DNA from: Streptomyces sp. WM4235
GTDB lineage: Bacteria; Actinomycetota; Actinomycetes; Streptomycetales; Streptomycetaceae
NCBI RefSeq assembly: GCF_001279725.1
Contig: NZ_LGDE01000136.1
Span: forward strand, 20,665-84,664
Direction: 5' to 3'
DNA: 64,000 bases
Below are positions 26,893-34,940 of the stretch, piece by piece. Within the stretch, counting starts at the first letter, position 1; each line of letters starts with the position of its first letter. A program made the translations under genes and the position numbers. Under the pieces are notes generated by a model, which made no database searches, was not told the DNA's origin, and worked only from the letters and a program-made list of their open reading frames with translations.

Positions 26893-27960
26893 GTGGACGA
26901 CGCGCACAGCACGGACCAAGCGGACGGACACCGGGCCTACATCGGCTCGTTCACCTCGGGGGGCGGTCGCGGTGTCACCACCGCGGCCGTGGATCCGGCC
27001 ACCGGGGCGCTGACCCCGATCTCCGCCACCGCCGCCCTCGTGGACCCCTCGTACCTCGCCCTCGCGCGGGACACCGGGGTGCTCTACGCGGTCAGCGAGA
27101 CCGAGCAGGGCGGGGTCGGCGCCTTCCGTGCCACGGCCGAGGGGCTCGAACCGCTCGGCGACCCCGTCCGGGTCGGCGGGTCCGGTCCCACCCATCTCTG
27201 CGTCGCGGGTCGGCGCCTGTTCGCCGCCAACTACACCTCCGGCAGCGTCAGCAGCCTCCCGCTCGCCGCCGACGGGCGGATCCTCGGGCCCGCCGCCGTC
27301 CTGGCGCATCGCGGCTCCGGTCTCGACTCCGACCGGCAGGCGTCCCCGCACGCCCACCAGGTGGTGCCCGACCCCACCGGCCGCCGGCTGCTCGCCGTGG
27401 ACCTGGGCACCGACTCGGTACTGGTCCACGCCCTCGACCCGGCCGGCGGCGAGCCCCGGCCGTACGGCGAGACCGCGCTGCGGGCCGGGACGGGACCGCG
27501 CCACCTCGCCTTCCACCCGGACGGCGAGGTGGTCTACGTCCTGCACGAACTGGAGGCCCAGCTGACCGTCTGCCGGTGGACCGCGACCTCCGGGCGACTG
27601 GAACCGGTCGCGGAGGTTCCGATCGCCGCGGGCGGGCCCTCAGGGCCCGTACGGGACCACCCCTCGGCCGTGGTCGCCTCGCCCGACGGGCGCTTCGTCT
27701 GGGCCGCCGTGCGCGGCGCCGACACACTCGTCACCTTCTCGCTCGCCGGCGGCCCCGAGAAACCGCAGCTCACCGCCATCGTCTCCTGCGGTGGGCGCGG
27801 GCCGCGCGACCTCGCCCTCGACCCCTCGGGCCGCCGGCTGTACGCGGCGAACGAGAGGTCCGGGGACGTCACCTGGTTCGACGTGGACCCGCTGACCGGC
27901 CGGCCGCGGCGGGCCGGTTCGGTCCCCGTGCCCGCCGCCACGTGCGTGGTCTTCGGCTGA
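26893..27960 (+). CDS. Lactonase family beta-propeller protein (6-phosphogluconolactonase-like)
   Basis: 355 aa from GTG 26893 with GAGG just upstream. Repeated blades such as AYIGSFTSGGGRGVT, PSYLALARDTGVLYAVSE and PRDLALDPSGRRLYAANE are typical of the seven-bladed YbhE/Pgl lactonase family. Members hydrolyse 6-phosphogluconolactone or cyclise muconate. No signal peptide is present, so it is cytoplasmic. It starts 55 bp after the nos stop on the same strand and is likely co-transcribed. A pentose-phosphate link would supply NADPH, which NOS needs; this is inference. Confidence 0.88.
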   Translation: MDDAHSTDQADGHRAYIGSFTSGGGRGVTTAAVDPATGALTPISATAALVDPSYLALARDTGVLYAVSETEQGGVGAFRATAEGLEPLGDPVRVGGSGPTHLCVAGRRLFAANYTSGSVSSLPLAADGRILGPAAVLAHRGSGLDSDRQASPHAHQVVPDPTGRRLLAVDLGTDSVLVHALDPAGGEPRPYGETALRAGTGPRHLAFHPDGEVVYVLHELEAQLTVCRWTATSGRLEPVAEVPIAAGGPSGPVRDHPSAVVASPDGRFVWAAVRGADTLVTFSLAGGPEKPQLTAIVSCGGRGPRDLALDPSGRRLYAANERSGDVTWFDVDPLTGRPRRAGSVPVPAATCVVFG

Positions 27961-27992
27961 CCGCCCGGCCGACGGGCCCGCTCCCGCACGCA

Positions 27993-28031
27993 CGAGGGCC
28001 CGCGCTCCAGGTCGTGGAGCGCGGGCCCTCG
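27993..28031. terminator. Bidirectional 17-bp hairpin terminator
   Basis: Left arm CGAGGGCCCGCGCTCCA (27993-28009), loop 28010-28014, right arm 28015-28031, perfectly paired. It separates the convergent lactonase and sirohydrochlorin chelatase genes. Confidence 0.93.
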
Positions 28032-28054
28032 CGTACGGATGTCGAGCGGGTGGT

Positions 28055-28975
28055 TCAGTGGGCCGCGGCGCCCAGGGTGATCCCCAGCGCCGCGCTGTAC
28101 TGCGCGACGGCCAGCTTGCCGAGCGCCGGGTAGGCCCCCAGCACCTCGGCGGTGGCGCAGTCGGCCTCCTTGCAGGCCGTGTCCAGCAGCCCCTCGGCGG
28201 CCTCCGGGCCGATCAGGTACGGGGCCAGCGCCAACTGCGTCGAGCCCTCGGCGCGCAGCTGCTCGGCGATCGACGCCACCGAGCCCTCCTGGTCCAGGGC
28301 GGCGGCCTTGACCGGCACCGCGAGACGGGCGGCCAGCAGCATGCCGGTGATCCCGGCGGCCCGGACGGCCTCCTCGCCGCCGGTGGTCGCCAGGATGATG
28401 CCGTCGGCGGCGGTGGTCACGGTGAACAGGCGCGCCCGGTCGGCGCGGGCCAGACCGGCCTCGGAGAGCCGCACGTGCAGGCCCTCGGCGAGCAGCGGGT
28501 GCGGGCCGAGCACGTCGGCCAGCTCGGCGGCGGCCGAGGAGTCCATCAGCGCCTGGCGGACGCGGCGCAGCAGGTCGCCGTCGGGGCCGGCCAGCAGGGG
28601 CACGACCACCGCGTCCGGGCCGGTCGCCGGGGGCACCTCGTGCCCGGCGGCGCGGGAGAACTCCGCGCGCGCGGCACGCTCGTGCGCGACGGAGGTCAGT
28701 ACGCCGGACAGCGACGGGAACTCGGAACCCTCGACGTCATCGCCGTCGAGGTACCCGATCCGGCCGTCGAGGCCCGGCAGCTCGGAACGACCGATGCTGA
28801 TGATCTCTTCCGCGAGTCCGCGCGAGGCGGCGGAGGGGGCACCGGGCACGGCGAGCACCAGCGCGGGCGCGCCCTCGGGCGCCACCGCGGGCTCGGGTCG
28901 GCGGTGCCGTCCGGCAGGGCGGGGTCGCGGCATTCGTACGGGCAGGCCATTGTCGGGCCCAGTGGGGGAGCTCAT
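28055..28975 (-). CDS. Sirohydrochlorin chelatase, CbiX/SirB family
   Basis: 306 aa with two CbiX-like halves. The first begins LVLAVPGAPSAASRGLAEEI and the second around residue 175, ending with LVALAPYLIGPEAAEGL-like signatures (QLALAPYLIG). The enzyme inserts Fe or Co into sirohydrochlorin during sirohaem or cobalamin synthesis. The N-terminal 40 residues are Pro/Arg-rich and likely disordered. TAGCAT lies 8 nt before ATG 28975 on the minus strand. No sulfite reductase genes are adjacent, which is unusual because Streptomyces chelatases often cluster with them. A dyad at 29054-29077 may control it. Confidence 0.82.
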   Translation of the reverse strand: MSSPTGPDNGLPVRMPRPRPAGRHRRPEPAVAPEGAPALVLAVPGAPSAASRGLAEEIISIGRSELPGLDGRIGYLDGDDVEGSEFPSLSGVLTSVAHERAARAEFSRAAGHEVPPATGPDAVVVPLLAGPDGDLLRRVRQALMDSSAAAELADVLGPHPLLAEGLHVRLSEAGLARADRARLFTVTTAADGIILATTGGEEAVRAAGITGMLLAARLAVPVKAAALDQEGSVASIAEQLRAEGSTQLALAPYLIGPEAAEGLLDTACKEADCATAEVLGAYPALGKLAVAQYSAALGITLGAAAH

Positions 28976-29053
28976 GGCGCCGCATGCTACTGGCTTATCG
29001 GAAGAGAGTGTTCGGGCAGGGCCTCTTCCGGCGGCTTCTGTCCGTATTTATCC

Positions 29054-29077
29054 GTTGAATGTCGTATACGTTTCAAC
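29054..29077. promoter_or_regulatory. AT-rich dyad upstream of chelatase gene
   Basis: GTTGAA (29054-29059) and TTCAAC (29072-29077) flank an 8-bp perfect palindrome CGTATACG (29063-29070). The site is 79-102 bp before the chelatase start and just beyond the ung stop. The low GC content against its surroundings supports a protein-binding or promoter site. Confidence 0.55.
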
Positions 29078-29085
29078 TGTACGGA

Positions 29086-29772
29086 TCAACTGGCGTTCGG
29101 CAGGCGCCAGTCAACCGGCTGCGCTCCCTGTCCCACCAGCAACTCGTTCGTCCTGCTGAACGGCCTGGAACCGAAGAACCCGTTGGCCGCGGACATGGGG
29201 GAGGGGTGCACGGACTCCACGGCCGGCAAGTCGCCCAGCAGGGGCCGCAGGTTGCGTGCGTCACGCCCCCACAGCACGGACACCAGCGGCTTGCCGCGCG
29301 CGGCGAGCGCGCGGATGGCCTGCTCGGTGACGGCCTCCCAGCCCTTGCCGCGGTGACCGCCGGTCTTGCGCGGGGCGGTGGTGAGCGAGCGGTTCAACAG
29401 CAGTACGCCCTGCCGGGTCCACGGGGTCAGGTCGCCGTTGAGCGGCCGGCCCGTCCCGATGTCCGCGTGCATCTCGCGGAAGATGTTGTCCAGGCTCGGC
29501 GGCCACGGACTCACCTCGGGCGCCACCGAGAAGGACAGACCCATCGCGTGCCCCGGGGTGGGGTACGGGTCCTGTCCGACGATGAGCACCTTCACCTCGT
29601 CGAAGGGCTGCTGGAACGCGCGCAGGACGTTCGCCCCCGAGGGGACGTACGTCCTTCCCGCCGCGATCTCGCCGCGCAGGAAGTCGCCCATCGCGGCGAT
29701 CTGCGCGGCCACCGGCTCAAGAGCCCGGGCCCAGCCCGGCTCGACGATCTCGTTCAACGGTCGTGCTGCCAC
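29086..29772 (-). CDS. ung: Uracil-DNA glycosylase, family 1
   Basis: 228 aa. The catalytic motif [20 protein letters not shown] carries the water-activating D68, and VHPSPMSA carries H189, the second catalytic residue. The DNA minor-groove segment and the C-terminal [12 protein letters not shown] are also standard. It removes uracil from DNA to start base-excision repair. It is followed after 110 bp by the chelatase gene on the same strand and preceded by a BNR-propeller gene 27 bp upstream. Confidence 0.97.
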   Translation of the reverse strand: MAARPLNEIVEPGWARALEPVAAQIAAMGDFLRGEIAAGRTYVPSGANVLRAFQQPFDEVKVLIVGQDPYPTPGHAMGLSFSVAPEVSPWPPSLDNIFREMHADIGTGRPLNGDLTPWTRQGVLLLNRSLTTAPRKTGGHRGKGWEAVTEQAIRALAARGKPLVSVLWGRDARNLRPLLGDLPAVESVHPSPMSAANGFFGSRPFSRTNELLVGQGAQPVDWRLPNAS

Positions 29773-29799
29773 GGTCGATCACTCTACTGGCTCAATCCG

Positions 29800-30888
29800 T
29801 CACGGGAGAACGGCGGCCCTCACGCAGAGCACGTCCGGCAGGTGCTCGGCCAGGAGTTGCCAGCTGTCCCCGTCGTCGTGACTGCCGTACAACTCCCCGT
29901 TGCGGTTGCCGAAGTAGATCCCCGCCGGGTCCCCGTCGTCGGTGCAGAGCGCGTCCCGCAGGACGGTCCCGTAGTGGTCCCCGTCCGGCAACCCCCGCTC
30001 CAGGGGCTCCCAGCGGGCCCCCGCGTCCTGTGTGCGGAACACCCGGCAGCGGTGTTCGGCCGGGACGCGATCGGAGTCGGCGTTGAGCGGGAAGACGTAC
30101 GCGGTGTCCGGCCGGTGCGGGTGTGCGGCCACCGCGAAGCCGAAGTCGGAGGGCAGCCCGGCGCCGATGTCGGTCCAGTCCGTGCCCGCGTCGTCACTGC
30201 GGTAGACCCCCCAGTGGTTCTGCAGGTACAGCCGGTCGGCGTTCCCGGCGTCCTGGGCGATCTTGTGGACGCACTGGCCGAACTCCGGGTTCGGGTCCGG
30301 CAGGAACACGGCCGAGACCCCGTGGTTCGACGGGGTCCAGCTCGCCCCGCCGTCCCGGGTCCGGAACACGCCGGCGGTGGAGACCGCGACGGTCACGGCG
30401 TCCGGATCGCCGGGGTGCGTGATCACGGTGTGCAGGCCCTCGCCGCCACCGCCCGGTACCCAACTCCCGCGGCTCGGGTGCTCCCACAGCGGCCGGACCA
30501 GCTCGAAGGACTCGCCCCGGTCGGTCGAGCGGAACAGGGCGGCCGGTTCGGTACCCGCGTAGACCACGTCCGGGGCCTCCGGTCCGGCGGGGTGCAACTG
30601 CCACACCCGTTCCAGTGAGGCGCCCGTGTCCCGGGGGAACCGCACGGCCGCCGCGGTGGGTTCCCGCCAGGTCGCGCCCAGGTCGTCGGAGCTGAAGACG
30701 GACGGGCCCCAGTGCGCGCTGTCCCCGCCGACCAGCAGGCGGGGGGCCGGGTCCCGGGTGTCGATCGCGACCGCGGACACGGCCTGGGCGTTGAAGTGCG
30801 GCCCGTCGAACCGCCAGGGCCCGGCGTCCGTCCGTCGGCCGATGAAGAGTCCTTTGCGGGTACCCGCGAGCAGCAGAACGTCGGACAT
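29800..30888 (-). CDS. BNR/Asp-box repeat beta-propeller protein
   Basis: 362 aa from ATG 30888, with GGAGG 9 nt upstream; a GTG at 30897 is less well placed. Asp-box repeats (SSDDLGATWRE, STDRGESFE, TRDGGASWTP, SDDAGTDWTD, TQDAGARWEP, SHDDGDSWQL) give at least six copies of S/T-x-D-x-G-x-x-W, marking a sialidase/VPS10-like propeller. The catalytic arginine triad and RIP motif of sialidases are not evident, and there is no signal peptide. It is likely a cytoplasmic propeller of unknown function. The start is 229 bp from the divergent Old Yellow Enzyme gene. Confidence 0.85.
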   Translation of the reverse strand: MSDVLLLAGTRKGLFIGRRTDAGPWRFDGPHFNAQAVSAVAIDTRDPAPRLLVGGDSAHWGPSVFSSDDLGATWREPTAAAVRFPRDTGASLERVWQLHPAGPEAPDVVYAGTEPAALFRSTDRGESFELVRPLWEHPSRGSWVPGGGGEGLHTVITHPGDPDAVTVAVSTAGVFRTRDGGASWTPSNHGVSAVFLPDPNPEFGQCVHKIAQDAGNADRLYLQNHWGVYRSDDAGTDWTDIGAGLPSDFGFAVAAHPHRPDTAYVFPLNADSDRVPAEHRCRVFRTQDAGARWEPLERGLPDGDHYGTVLRDALCTDDGDPAGIYFGNRNGELYGSHDDGDSWQLLAEHLPDVLCVRAAVLP

Positions 30889-31020
30889 GGCCGACACCTC
30901 CGGACTTCCTTGTCCTTCACGACAGCAGCTTTGAGTCAGTCTGCACCCGACCGCCGACAGCGGCTCGCAGTGACGTTCCGGGTTCCGGTCCCGGCCCCGC
31001 GACTCCGCGAACCCCAGTTG

Positions 31021-31070
31021 TACGAGAGGTCTCGTAGTACGGGGAAATTCGTAGTACGGTAAATCTCGTA
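31021..31070. promoter_or_regulatory. Three tandem 16-bp operators before the OYE gene
   Basis: TACGAGAGGTCTCGTA (31021-31036) is a perfect 7-2-7 palindrome. Related dyads TACGGGGAAATTCGTA (31038-31053) and TACGGTAAATCTCGTA (31055-31070) follow at an exact 17-bp period. The TCTCGTA half-site recurs before the downstream ArsR gene, so the ArsR protein is the likely ligand. Confidence 0.78.
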
Positions 31071-31117
31071 CTTAGCCGCCGAGCCCGGCGCGCGCCCACC
31101 GACACCCGGAGAGCCCG

Positions 31118-32218
31118 ATGAGTGCTGCCCCCGCCGCGTTTGCCGCCCTTTTCCAGCCCCGCACGATCCGCTCGGTGACCATCCCGAACCGCGTGTGGAT
31201 GGCTCCGATGTGCCAGTACAGCGCCGAGGCCACCGGCCCCGCGGTCGGTGCGGCCGGCCCGTGGCACTTCGCGCACTACGCGGCCCGCGCCGTCGGTGGC
31301 ACCGGCCTGATCATCCAGGAGGCCACCGCGATCTCGCCGGAGGGCCGCATCTCCCCGTACGACCTCGGCATCTGGAACGACACCCAGGTCGAGGCGCTGC
31401 GCCCGCTCACCGCCTTCCTCAAGTCGCAGGGCACCATTTCGGGCATTCAGCTTGCGCACGCCGGCCGGAAGGCATCCACCGAGCGCCCCTGGAAGGGCGG
31501 CCGGTCGGTCGGACCCGAGGGCCACGGCTGGCTGCCCGACGCCCCGAGCGCGCTGCCCTTCCACGAGGGCGACCCGATCCCGCACGAGCTGACGGTCGAG
31601 CAGATCCACGAGGTCACCGCGCAGTTCGCGGACGCCGCCCGCCGCTCCCTCGAAGCCGGCTTCGAGATCGTCGAGATCCACGGCGCGCACGGCTACCTCA
31701 TCGGGCAGTTCCTGTCCCCGCGCAGCAATCACCGCACCGACGAATACGGCGGCTCCTTCGAGAACCGCACCCGCTTCGCCCTCGAAGTCGTCGACGCCGT
31801 ACGGGCGGTGTGGCCCGAGGAACTCCCGCTGTTCTTCAGGGTCTCCGCCACCGACTGGCTGGAAGAGGACGGCTGGACCGGCGACGACACCGTCCGGTTG
31901 GCCGCTCTCCTGCACGAGCACGGCGTGGACTTCCTCGACGTCTCCACCGGCGGACTCGCCCCGGACGCCGAGATCCCGGTGGCTCCCGGCTTCCAGGTGC
32001 CCTTCGCGGCCCGGGTCAAGGCCGAGACCTCGCTGCCCGTCGCCGCCGTCGGCCTGATCACCGAGCCCGCCCAGGCCGAGAAGATCCTGTCCAACGGGGA
32101 GGCCGACGCGATCCTGCTCGGCCGGGAACTGCTCCGCGACCCGTACTGGGCCCGCCGCGCGGCGGCCGAACTGGGCGCGGAGCCGCGTACGCCCTCCCCG
32201 TACCACCGGGCCTGGTGA
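31118..32218 (+). CDS. NADH:flavin oxidoreductase, Old Yellow Enzyme family (YqjM-like)
   Basis: 366 aa, single TIM-barrel OYE. Family marks are VWMAPMCQYSA near residue 26 (Cys near the flavin), QLAHAGRKAS near residue 115, and IHGAHGYLIGQFLSPRSNHR near residue 187 with the substrate-binding His. No iron-sulfur or second reductase domain is fused, as in YqjM. It reduces activated alkenes and detoxifies electrophiles with NADPH. RBS GGAGAG precedes ATG 31118. Three ArsR-type operators sit upstream, and the ArsR gene follows after 160 bp. Confidence 0.93.
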   Translation: MSAAPAAFAALFQPRTIRSVTIPNRVWMAPMCQYSAEATGPAVGAAGPWHFAHYAARAVGGTGLIIQEATAISPEGRISPYDLGIWNDTQVEALRPLTAFLKSQGTISGIQLAHAGRKASTERPWKGGRSVGPEGHGWLPDAPSALPFHEGDPIPHELTVEQIHEVTAQFADAARRSLEAGFEIVEIHGAHGYLIGQFLSPRSNHRTDEYGGSFENRTRFALEVVDAVRAVWPEELPLFFRVSATDWLEEDGWTGDDTVRLAALLHEHGVDFLDVSTGGLAPDAEIPVAPGFQVPFAARVKAETSLPVAAVGLITEPAQAEKILSNGEADAILLGRELLRDPYWARRAAAELGAEPRTPSPYHRAW

Positions 32219-32291
32219 ACCGGGTCGGCCCGGGCCCCCACGTCCGGGCCGGCCCCACCGGGAGGCGTCCCGCCGGGAGACGTCCCCGCCG

Positions 32292-32322
32292 CGAGACGGC
32301 CCTCCCCGCGCGGGCCGTCTCG
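32292..32322. terminator. Hairpin between OYE and ArsR genes
   Basis: An 11-bp perfect stem (CGAGACGGCCC at 32292-32302 with its complement at 32312-32322) and 9-nt loop follows the OYE gene. Its right arm runs into the first ArsR operator half-site. Confidence 0.75.
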
Positions 32323-32342
32323 TACGGCATCCCTCGTACAAT
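32319..32342 (+). promoter_or_regulatory. ArsR promoter with paired CTCGTAC half-sites
   Basis: CTCGTAC occurs at 32319-32325 and 32333-32339; the second overlaps a good -10 hexamer TACAAT (32337-32342). This placement fits autorepression by the ArsR protein encoded from 32379 and matches the half-site used upstream of the OYE gene. Confidence 0.72.
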
Positions 32343-32378
32343 GGCGGCACGAGTCACACCGAGCGAGTGGAGCAGGAC

Positions 32379-32789
32379 ATGGCGGAACGTGAGACCACCC
32401 GCGCACTCGCCCACCCCGACCGCGCCGAGATCCGCCTGGAGGGCGTGCTGCACGCGCTCTCCGACCCGCTGCGACTGTCCATCGTCCGGGACCTGGCCTC
32501 CTCGGACACCGAACTCGCCTGTTCGCACTTCGCGTTGCCGGTCACCAAGTCGACGACCACGCACCACTTCCGGGTGCTGCGCGAGAGCGGCGTCGTACGG
32601 CAGACCTACGCGGGCACCACCAAGCTGAACGGCCTGCGAGACGCCGACCTGGAGGCCCTCTTCCCCGGCCTGCTGGACAGCGTCCTCCAAGCGGCGAGCG
32701 CCCAGGAGGCCCGCCTCACGACCACCTCCGCGGCGGATCCGACCGCGGATCCGGTGACGGCGCGGGACACGACAGCGGTCACGGCGTAG
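32379..32789 (+). CDS. ArsR family transcriptional repressor
   Basis: 136 aa from ATG 32379. A winged HTH spans about residues 15-95: LEGVLHALSDPLRLSIVRDL, then THHFRVLRESGVVRQTYAG for the recognition helix and wing. The only cysteine, C38 in ELACSHFALP, lies before the recognition helix; a metal site of several cysteines (ELCVCDL of classical ArsR) is absent, so it probably senses an electrophile or organic ligand. It should repress itself and the OYE gene through TCTCGTA dyads. Its 3' end overlaps the convergent ferredoxin reductase gene by 11 bp. Confidence 0.92.
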   Translation: MAERETTRALAHPDRAEIRLEGVLHALSDPLRLSIVRDLASSDTELACSHFALPVTKSTTTHHFRVLRESGVVRQTYAGTTKLNGLRDADLEALFPGLLDSVLQAASAQEARLTTTSAADPTADPVTARDTTAVTA

Positions 32790-34158
32790 GGGGCGACGGG
32801 GAGCCCGCCGCGCCCAGCAGGCCCGACCAGTCGGGGATCTTGACGGAGCGGCGTCCCAGCGAGCGCCCCAGGTCGGCCTCCGCGATCTCGATGGCCAGCC
32901 AGCCCGGCCACTCCACCGGCCTCAGTCCCGCCGCCCGCAGGGCGTCCAGCGGGTCGCCCGGAAGCCGGCGCCGGGCCAGCGCCCCCGCGTCCTGGAGCAG
33001 CGAGGACGCCGTCTCCTTGGCGCACGGCCGGTTGGTGCCGATCACCCCGGTCGGGCCGCGTTTGATCCAGCCCGCCACGTACTCCCCGACCGAGGCCCGG
33101 CCCGCGCGCAGCACCCGACCTGCCGCGTGCGGGATCGTGCCGCGCGCGGCGTCGAACGGCAGACCGGGCAGGGGCACGCCCTGGTACCCCACCGACCGCA
33201 GGACCAGCTCCGCCGGGACGTCCTCGTACACGCCCGTGCCGGTCACCCCGCCCGCGCCGTCCTGCGCGGTCCGCTCGAACCGCATGCCGACGACCCGCCC
33301 GTCCGTCCCGCCCAGCACCATCGCCGGACGCAACTGGAACCGCAGGGCGATGGTCCGATCCGGCTTCTCGGCCGCCTCCTCGCCGTCCGCCTCGGCCCAG
33401 CCCCGCAGCACCTCAAGGTTCCGCCGGGCCACGGCGGGCAGCGCGGCCGCCGCGTCCGGGTCGCGGTAGGTCGGGTCCAGGGCCAGTTCGGCGGGATCCA
33501 CCCGCACCGCGACCCCCGGCAGGGTGCCCAGTTCGCGCAGTTCCTTCGTGGTGAACCGGCCCTGGGAGGGGCCGCGCCGGGCGACCATCGACACCGTCCG
33601 CAGACCACTGCCCGCCAGCACCCCCAGAGCCGGGTGCGGCATGTCGGTCGCCGTCAGCTCGGGCGCGCCCCGGGCCAGGATGCGGGTCACGTCCACCGCG
33701 ACGTTGCCCGCCCCGACCACCACCGCCGAGCGCACCCCGCGCAGATCGAAGGCCGCCGCGTCCGGGTGCCCGCTGTACCAGGCCACGAAGGCCGTCGCGG
33801 AGTGCACCCCGGCCAGTTCCTCGCCGGGGATCCCCAGCAGCCGGTCCCGGGCGGCGCCGACGCAGTACACGACCGCGTGGTACAGCTCCAGCAGCCGGGC
33901 GGTGGTCAGGCTCGGGCCGCCCACCTCCACGTTCCCGAGGAAGCGGATCCGCTCGTCCTCCAGCACCGCGCGCAGACTTCCGGTCAGCGACTTGATCTTC
34001 TCGTGGTCGGGGGCCACCCCGTACCGCACGAGCCCGTACGGCGCCGGCAGTCGGTCCAGCACATCGACCCGTACACCCGGCACCTCGCGCTGCTGGACCA
34101 GGGTCTGCGCGGCGTAGACCCCGCTCGGGCCCGAACCGACGACGGCGACACGAAGCAC
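32779..34158 (-). CDS. fprA: Ferredoxin/adrenodoxin-NADP+ reductase, FprA type
   Basis: 459 aa, matching M. tuberculosis FprA and mitochondrial adrenodoxin reductase. The N-terminal FAD motif VAVVGSGPSGVYAAQTLV (about residues 4-21) is followed by PAPYGLVRYGVAPDHEKIKS, the family signature, and an NADP motif VVVGAGNVAVDVTRILA. It passes electrons from NADPH to ferredoxins, for example for P450s. It is monocistronic as far as seen. The 11-bp antiparallel overlap with the ArsR gene end allows transcriptional interference. Confidence 0.93.
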   Translation of the reverse strand: MLRVAVVGSGPSGVYAAQTLVQQREVPGVRVDVLDRLPAPYGLVRYGVAPDHEKIKSLTGSLRAVLEDERIRFLGNVEVGGPSLTTARLLELYHAVVYCVGAARDRLLGIPGEELAGVHSATAFVAWYSGHPDAAAFDLRGVRSAVVVGAGNVAVDVTRILARGAPELTATDMPHPALGVLAGSGLRTVSMVARRGPSQGRFTTKELRELGTLPGVAVRVDPAELALDPTYRDPDAAAALPAVARRNLEVLRGWAEADGEEAAEKPDRTIALRFQLRPAMVLGGTDGRVVGMRFERTAQDGAGGVTGTGVYEDVPAELVLRSVGYQGVPLPGLPFDAARGTIPHAAGRVLRAGRASVGEYVAGWIKRGPTGVIGTNRPCAKETASSLLQDAGALARRRLPGDPLDALRAAGLRPVEWPGWLAIEIAEADLGRSLGRRSVKIPDWSGLLGAAGSPSPPTP

Positions 34159-34210
34159 GGCGGAGCTCCTCCCGCAGGTGTTCCCAGCATGACACCGGGC
34201 CCCCCGGCCG

Positions 34211-34864
34211 TCAGCCCATCGCGCGCATACGGTGGATCTCGGCGCTCTGGGTGGCCACCACCTCCGTCGCCATCTCCTCGACCGCCACGTTGTTGCCCCC
34301 GGCCAGCGCCTCGCCCGCCATCTTCACGGCGCCCTCGTGGTGGGCGATCATCAGCGTGAGGAAGAGCCGGTCGAAGTCCGCGCCCCTCGCCGCGGCGAGA
34401 TCCGCGAGTTGCCGCTCCGTGGCCATGCCCGGCATCGCTCCGTGGTCATGGGATCCGGCGTCGGTGGAGGGCTCCGGGTGCCGTGCCCGCCACTTCTCCA
34501 TGGCCCCCATCTCGGGTCGCTGCGCGGCGGCTATGCGTTCCGCGACCCGCTTGACCCCGTCGGCCGAGGCCCGGGTCGGGGCGAGCGCGCTCATCGTCAG
34601 CGCCTGCCCGTGGTGCTCGATCATGTGGCGCACGTACGTCTGGTCGGCGGCGTTGGGACTGTCGTCCGGACGCTCCTTGGCGGCCTGTTCGGGGGAGAGG
34701 GTCCGTGCCCTCTCACCCGGTCTGCCGGGGGCCACGACCACCGGCGAGCCGTCACGGGCGTCGTCCGACGAGCCGTCCTGCCGGCAGCCGGCGAGGGTGA
34801 ACAGGAGACCGGCGGTCAGCGCCGCTCCCAGGATTCGGCCGAGTAAGGCGTTTGCCATGTCCAT
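34211..34864 (-). CDS. DUF305 lipoprotein
   Basis: 217 aa from ATG 34864; TATCGT lies 7 nt upstream on the minus strand, which favours this leaderless start over longer in-frame reads. The signal peptide ends in a lipobox LLFTLAGC, so it is anchored outside the membrane. The DUF305 ferritin-like helices carry YVRHMIEHHGQALTMSALA and FLTLMIAHHEGAVKMAGEAL, with paired His and Met residues that suggest copper or other metal binding. It is divergent from a secreted LVIVD-repeat gene, a recurring neighbour. Copper handling at the cell surface is inference. Confidence 0.88.
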   Translation of the reverse strand: MDMANALLGRILGAALTAGLLFTLAGCRQDGSSDDARDGSPVVVAPGRPGERARTLSPEQAAKERPDDSPNAADQTYVRHMIEHHGQALTMSALAPTRASADGVKRVAERIAAAQRPEMGAMEKWRARHPEPSTDAGSHDHGAMPGMATERQLADLAAARGADFDRLFLTLMIAHHEGAVKMAGEALAGGNNVAVEEMATEVVATQSAEIHRMRAMG

Positions 34865-34940
34865 GGAAAGGACGATACTGCCGGGGTCCAGGTTCCGTTC
34901 CCAGGAAGAGCGGAACGCACGGGCCCCCACGGGAGGCACA

